From: Tagetes erecta
Taxonomy: Eukaryota; Streptophyta; Magnoliopsida; Asterales; Asteraceae
Length of the DNA stretch: 64,000 nucleotides
Reading direction: 5' to 3'
Assembly (NCBI GenBank): GCA_030867185.1
Contig: CM061494.1
Coordinates: 9,873,001 to 9,937,000 of the forward strand
Shown: positions 58,087-64,000 of the stretch, piece by piece
How the letters are laid out: each line of letters starts with the position of its first letter
Numbering within the stretch: the first letter of the stretch is position 1
Made by a program: the position numbers and the translations under genes
Notes under the pieces: generated by a model
What the model was told of the DNA's origin: nothing
Databases searched by the model: none
The model's input: the letters and a program-made list of their open reading frames with translations, nothing else

Positions 58087-61000
58087 ATGTTTCTCTCTTC
58101 CACTTCCCCGTTAAGAACCAAAAAGACCCAAGCCATCGGGATCCCAGTCATCGACCTATCACTCGACACTGTCACACTGTCCCACCACATCGTGACCGCG
58201 TGTCAAGATTATGGTTTCTTTAAGGTTGTAAACCATGGAGTCCCCATCCAAGTCGTCTCCAAAATGGAGGAAGCCGTTCACGGGTTTTTCTCAAAACCCG
58301 CCTCGGAAAAAGTCAAAGTCAAAGCTAACCCGCCTAGCCCGTTTGGCTACGGATGTCGTAACATTGGTTTTAATGGTGATGTTGGCGAACTCGAGTACAT
58401 TCTCCTCCAAGCTAATTCTCTTACTTCCACTAGCTCGGACACCTTCAATGTCGTCGCGGAACAACCAACAAACTTCAGGTATGTAATGTAAAATGTGATG
58501 ACAAAGACATGTATATATATAACAAGTTGTTAAGTTTAAATATGGTTAAGCAAATAAATCAAAACTTTATTATATATGTAACGGGCAAGTCTTTTACGTA
58601 GCAACAACAAAACATGCTAATCAATGGACGACAAAGACATGGCATATATACTTTAGACAGTCGATTATAAACCAACGTACAGTACAGGATATTTATTGTT
58701 TTACGAATTAAGAAAAATTTTAATGATTTAAACAATTAAGTGTACGTACGTAAATATAATTAAAGCTGGTCCAAACATATTAACTCAATGTCCCAACGTT
58801 TTCATGGTTTCAAAGTACATGTATAATTTTTCTCATCCAATTTGTCCATATTTTGGCCAGCATTTTAATGACTAGGAGAATATATTATTATATGTATGAG
58901 TTGTGGAAGATGTCTTACGACACATGTTATGTTCGATTGCTTGTACTCCCCCCTAGGTCCACATTTTATTAAATTAATTAATAAACCTCCTATATATACA
59001 TACATATATGAATATATACACAACAACACGTTCTATAAATAATGATATTTATATAAAATTTACATAATGCGGGTGTAAATATTAAATATTGTTTGAAAGA
59101 TATAGACACTCAAATTAGTTTTCTTATCTTCATCTTTATAATTTTACTAAATTTTTTATAAATTTATTTTTAAATTTTATTAAACATACCACGTCAAGTT
59201 CTCTAGCTAGCTCTATTATTCATTAAACTTTAAACGTTAAATACGAAGATATATTGTGATAAAGAATTCATAATATCTAAATTTATCTTAGTTCTATTTA
59301 ACTTACCAAATAATGCTCTTTATCTCTATTTTACTTACAAACAATTCAAATATTTATGGAGACGATAAATAGTATATGCACGTCTCTATATTATTTTTTA
59401 TTAAACTCAAAATTTTATCGAAAATGATTCTAATGGAGATGCTGTATACAAAATCTATATATCTATACACATAGATTAAGATAATTAATAAATAATCTAT
59501 TGTGAGTGTGCATACTTAGAAATAGAATGAGAGTTATATACATCTAGCTATCTTGTGCATTACACTTATACAAAAGCTACATACATATGCTTAAATTTTT
59601 TTAACGATGACAGTAATTCGAGATCAACAACTTGTTGTAAGAGAAAATTGGCTAATTTACATATGTCTGGAAATCTTAATAGCATCCTATATATATTAAT
59701 GTCCCTAACAATGTCTGTAAAATTTTATTACCGTTGAGATTTAAATATATAATCTTACGATCACAGATCTGTCCATCACAGTACACCGGTAGATCGATGA
59801 CGTTCACCAAATGGACTATAATTTATATAAAACACTAGAATTAAATATTTGCCACGCTGGCCTATGATTGGGTTTCTAAAAAGTAAACATTATTATTAAA
59901 ATTGGGTCATCTTTTTGTTTATGTTTCAAAGCGGCTAGGTCCACCCGGCTTTTTAGCCGGCTTCCATGCATGAACGGACATTCTCTCTTTATTTTCTTCT
60001 ATTATTTTTCCGATTTTTATGGAATTATTTTCACCTTTTTTTCTCTATAAAATAATATTTTATAATTTGTATTAAAGATACTTCAATGGGTAACACTTTA
60101 TTACTAGGAATGAGGCTTTAACTGTCATGTGTGTTTCTTTTAGTTAAATATATACAATGATTACATGAAACATCATAATATACATATATAGAACCGTACC
60201 GCATTATTTTCATACCCAATAATATATTACAAAAGTGTGATTTGATAACTACATAATTAATATATATGCTATGATCAGAAATAGCGGAAAAAGAAAACAA
60301 AAGTGGTTACATTGTAGTTTTGTGTACCACATTCAAAACTATAGGTATGTGGTTTCAACACATTATTGACTTTGAAATAAACGTCCCTTGATCTACATAT
60401 GTATAGAAATTTAATAATAAAAAAAAACTTGATTGTCCTTAAAGAAGTTAATTAAACATACTTTTTTTTCTTAGTTTTTGCTAAACATTAAGTATTTGTT
60501 TAATATACCAATGTTTAAAAAGGAGTTAAAAGTGGTTTTTTTTTGTGAATAAAAAACTAAACTTTCAATAAATAAAAAGCCACTAGCTAAGCTAGGTAAC
60601 GATCCACAGATAGTATGTGGATATTGAGATCATGCCTTACGCAATCTTAAAGTGATTAACAATCACTTTATTAAGAGTATATGTGTTGTATACCACTAAT
60701 TAATTAGAGTAAGCTGCAGTTTATTGTGTTTTAAATACTATTAAAAATTTTGGTCCATGTGTTTTTGTTTTCTAACAGAAACCGTTAATCATATCAAAAC
60801 ACAGAGACCAAAACTACAGTTTGTTTCACTTAAACACGCTACAATTAATATATATGGATTCTTAAATTATGTCATCTATATAATAATTCAAGGTTTTAGG
60901 GGGCAACTTTTAGGGGGAATTTTTTATAAAAAGAAGTTTTAGAGGGAATATATAAAATACTATGCATGAGTTGATTAAACAAAGTATCTTAAAATATTAA

Positions 61001-62141
61001 ATATTTACAAATTTTTAAACAAAATGATTATGATTTTATAAATACTATTATTTAACTCGTGTGTAACACACGGGTATTAAACCCAGTTATTAATATAACT
61101 ATAAAAATAATTGTTTTGATATATAAAGGAGCGTGACATGAATGGTGAGTGTGATTGTGTCCCTATTAATTAGTCGTACCATTTTGTTATTAATTATTAA
61201 AACGAGAAAACAGATCGGAAACAGTCCATGTGTCAATACCAAAAATAGAAGAGGCAAGTACAATAGTTTTCATATCCAAATCGAGTAATCTTTCAAACGT
61301 TTTTAGTTGAATAACTTAGTTACCTTAACCGAATCAACCGGTATATTCGTTTTTAGCATTCGTCATTGAAAAACCTAACGTTTGTGTAAGAAATGAAAAT
61401 TATGTTTTAAAATGTTGTATATTGGTTTGTAGGTGTGCGGTGGACGATTACATTCAAGCTGTGAAGGAATTAACATGTGGGTTGTTGAAAATATTGGCAT
61501 TCGGTCTTTCGCTATCAGACACAGATGTTTTTGGTCGTTTGATTCAGGATGTTGACAGTGATTCGTGTTTTAGAGTCAATCATTACCCTGGGATAAAATC
61601 TGAGTCCAATCAACCAAAACCTGCTCATCGAATTGGGTTCGGAGAGCATTCAGATCCTCAAATATTTACCATTTTAAGATCCAACGATGTACCTGGCCTT
61701 CAAATTTCTACCGCTCATGGACTTTGGATACCCATTACTACCGAACCTACCGACTTTTGCGTCTTTGTTGGCGATGTCTTGGAAGTACGTTACCAAAAAA
61801 CTGGTGCATAAATGATCAAAATTATTATTATTATATTATCATTGTTGATAAACTAAACTAACAAGTAATGTTTAAAAATACAGGTTTTGACAAATGGAAG
61901 ATTTAAAAGTGTAAGACACAGAGTAATGGCAAACATGTCAAACAGGTCGAGAATGTCTATGATGTATTTTGCAGCTCCATCTTTAAATCAATGGATATCA
62001 CCCATCCCAGAAATGATCTCGCCCGGAACTCTAACACTCTACAAGTCGTTTACGTGGAATGAATACAAAAAAGCTGCGTATTCTTTACGTTTAGCTGATA
62101 AAAGAATCGATCATTTTAAGTGTCAATCTAATTCATGTTAA
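58087..62141 (+). CDS. GA2ox6: gibberellin 2-oxidase (2-oxoglutarate/Fe(II) dioxygenase)
   Basis: Three exons, 58087-58478, 61433-61784 and 61884-62141 (1002 nt, 333 residues, normal for the family). The DIOX_N part reads IPVIDLS, ACQDYGFFKVVNHGVP, then FGYGCRNIGFNGDVGELEY, the latter typical of GA2ox enzymes of the GA2ox4/6 subgroup. The catalytic jelly roll has VNHYP, GFGEHSDPQ with iron ligands His203 and Asp205, LTNGRFKSVRHRV with His260, and the 2-oxoglutarate-binding Arg271-x-Ser273 in SRMSMMYF. The enzyme hydroxylates C2 of bioactive C19 gibberellins and their precursors, inactivating them in the cytosol, so the gene limits growth. GT-AG introns sit at the usual phases. Intron 1 is unusually long (2954 bp) and holds a Helitron. 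The ATG at 58087 is the first in frame after the leader. Confidence 0.93.
60875..61086 (+). mobile_element. short Helitron in intron 1 of the gibberellin 2-oxidase gene
   Basis: Starts TCTATATAATAATTCAAGG after A. It ends with hairpin-like CTCGTGTGTAACACACGGG and CCAG before T. It has the same orientation as the gene and belongs to the 55750 family, but its 3' terminus is CCAG where CTAG is usual. Confidence 0.7.
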
Positions 62142-62545
62142 CTGATAAAATGTTCCGTACCATGGAACATTTTATAGGTTAGAGTAGGAAAAAAACGTGT
62201 ATAATCAATTAAGTCATCACCTATGAAAATGAATTTTTGCAGGATGAATTTGTTGGTTTTAGAAATTAAATGGGAAGTGTAGATGGTGTCGATCTGCATT
62301 TTGTAATATGTATTCTATCATTTAATAATACATGCATTTGGTCTATTTTTTATATTTTCAGTGATTTGTTTCTTCTTATTTTCGGGCATTAACTTTCTTG
62401 AGCAACGTTAGTTATTTTTATAATATTAATTCATACACACAATCATTTACCACCAAACTATTCTTTAATCGACGTCTTAGTGCGTTAACAAGAGTGACAA
62501 ATTAATACGCGGGTCTGGGGTGTTTTCTTTTTTGTATATATTGAT
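62142..62545. other. 3' flank of the gibberellin 2-oxidase gene
   Basis: Probable 3'UTR and spacer; nothing else is recognised. Confidence 0.4.
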
Positions 62546-62546
62546 A

Positions 62547-62575
62547 CTAGGTTAACACCTGTGAGTACTCAAGGT
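62547..62575 (-). mobile_element. Helitron 3'-end-like remnant
   Basis: On the minus strand the sequence ends GGTGTTAACCTAG before T, preceded by a degenerate palindrome around TGAGTACTCA. This is like the other Helitron termini here. No 5' end is identified. Confidence 0.4.
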
Positions 62576-62671
62576 TTAAACGGTAAAAAACAATTATATA
62601 ATTTTATATAAAAATGAGTAATGAAAAAGTTAACAAATGTAAATTATATAATATGAATTTATTTGAGTAAT

Positions 62672-62768
62672 TGTGATGTTAACAAGTGGCACAGTGTGAT
62701 GTCTTGGTTAGCAATTTATTATAAGAGAAGATTAATCATAACTAAATGTGATGTTAACAAGTGGCACA
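62672..62768 (+). repeat. 22-bp direct repeat
   Basis: A 22-bp sequence starting TGTGATGTTAACAAGTGG occurs at 62672-62693 and 62747-62768. Between them lies the first copy (62715-62745) of the longer repeat that also occurs at 63446-63476. Confidence 0.8.
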
Positions 62769-63416
62769 ATTATGATTTTTTTACATTTGATATTGAGGTA
62801 ATACATGTCTCAATATATGCAGTTTTGATTAACTACAATGTGTGATTATCATTGTTTTTCATGAATCGTCGAATGCTAATTTGAGGTCTTAAAAGAAATT
62901 TGTGGAGATTTGTACTTTTAATTGCGCATTTTAACAAAAGATTATACAAATCTTATTTACCTGCTACATATGTTTACTAGCAATGTAAATTTAATGTTTA
63001 CTCAAGATTGACATGTTTTGTATCTGAATGTAACATTTAGCCAATTAAATATTCTGCAACTTATGTTTAGTGAACCTATGTTTAGTGGCAATTGAAATTT
63101 AGATGTTATGCACATTGAATACATAACTTCTTTAATATATATACAATTTTAAATCATTTTCTATAAAACCATGCTATATTTTTTACATATGGTTGAGTAT
63201 AATCATTTCATTTTCACAGTTTAGGCTTAACTTGAAGTGTCTGCGTTGAGTGAGACTCATAGAGAAATGAACTTGATAAAAAAATCAAGAAAACAATTTG
63301 TAAATTCATTGTTAATACCCACATGTTACAGGTTTTCTTTCATGTAAAATATGAATTATCAAACGCTAATGCAAAGTCTTACATATTAAAATTAATATTC
63401 ATTGTTATTGATCCAT

Positions 63417-63445
63417 CCCGCGTGAACACGCGGGTTCTAACCTAG
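63417..63445 (+). mobile_element. Helitron 3' end
   Basis: A perfect hairpin CCCGCGTGAACACGCGGG (8-bp stem, AA loop) at 63417-63434, then TTCTAAC and CTAG before T. The body lies to the left, but I could not fix its TC start; 62600-63416 is AT-rich without genes. Confidence 0.7.
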
Positions 63446-63476
63446 TTTATTATAAGAGAAGATTAATCATAACTAA
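63446..63476 (+). repeat. 31-bp repeat copy abutting the Helitron end
   Basis: This 31-bp sequence, starting TTTATTATAAGAGAAG, is identical to 62715-62745 and begins at the first base after the Helitron CTAG. Confidence 0.85.
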
Positions 63477-64000
63477 GAGCTATTATTATTGTGGTAAACA
63501 TAAAAGTAAACAATATTAATTTTTTTAAAGTAAAAACATAATAAATAAAATAAAAACTTGTGGTTCAACAAATAAATATGTTTTTAAGCTTATTGTGTGT
63601 CCACGTTGTTAGTATAGTAATACTCCAGATTATTACTAAAATGATTAATATATACACGTATATTAATCTAATAATAATCATGGCAACTGTAATATGATTG
63701 ACTTGTAAAATTAAAAAATAACCTAAATTAATCACACAAAAATATATAGTCCTAAAATAAGGGACACGGTCGGCTAATATATAAAGGAGCAAAGGACGGC
63801 CGAAATAAAATATATATTTTTCATGTTCTCTAATATTTCTGATAGAAAGTAATATTATACGTTTTACTATAAAATAATTGGTTAGATACATATAACTTAA
63901 CAGTGTCATCTTTATTTATATATGCAATTAAAAATAATAAATTATTAACCTCAATAATTCAAAACATTATGATGCCACAATTTTATACCAACTTAATCAT
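63477..64000. other. AT-rich window end, nothing recognised
   Basis: No exon or element can be supported. The minus-strand frame at 63565-63909 is hydrophobic low-complexity translation of AT-rich DNA. Confidence 0.45.

Overview
This is nuclear DNA of a flowering plant. The genes have plant-type spliced introns, the background is very AT-rich, and the products include a gibberellin 2-oxidase, a land-plant GPAT, a chloroplast NFU scaffold and a DUF724/agenet protein. A gag-like ORF at 40891-42609 (minus) is of a kind I associate with Asteraceae genomes such as lettuce, sunflower and Tanacetum. The dense load of Helitrons and foldback Mutator-like elements fits that, so I infer a composite-family plant; the species is not determined.

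Layout. 1-0.5 kb: single-exon atypical bHLH gene (UPBEAT1-like). 3-9.4 kb: spliced gene for an acidic zinc-knuckle/KH-like protein, with a long leader intron and a 3'UTR intron holding a Mutator-like foldback element. 9.5-16.5 kb: gene-free, with a degenerate tandem repeat, a Helitron and a 1.6-kb inverted-repeat element set in a (TA)n microsatellite. 16.6-18.4 kb: two-exon GPAT. 18.8-26.6 kb: a transposon nest of tandem Helitrons, Mutator-like foldback elements with 9-bp target duplications, a hAT inside a Helitron, a SINE, and a 1.1-kb Mutator-like element carrying a GRF zinc-finger/transmembrane ORF. 26.6-30.8 kb: no recognised gene.

30.9-35.4 kb: seven-exon PRP43-type DEAH-box helicase. 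36.0-39.7 kb (minus strand, converging on the helicase): exons of a DUF724 protein. Its upstream agenet region (40.0-40.4 kb) carries a frameshift and a stop, and a second, more decayed copy lies at 42.9-43.5 kb. The gag-like ORF sits between the two copies. 46.8-48.2 kb: three-exon plastid NFU1 with a probable GC-AG intron. 48.3-58 kb: gene-poor, with a Helitron, two tRNA-related retroposons and tandem duplications. 58.1-62.1 kb: three-exon gibberellin 2-oxidase with a 2.95-kb first intron holding a Helitron. 62.1-64 kb: Helitron ends and direct repeats.

The genes are independent housekeeping or developmental genes and do not form a pathway cluster. I found no rRNA, intact tRNA, CRISPR or convincing miRNA. 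Exon borders were placed by hand from splice consensus, phase and family similarity; family names come from recognised motifs, not from a database search.
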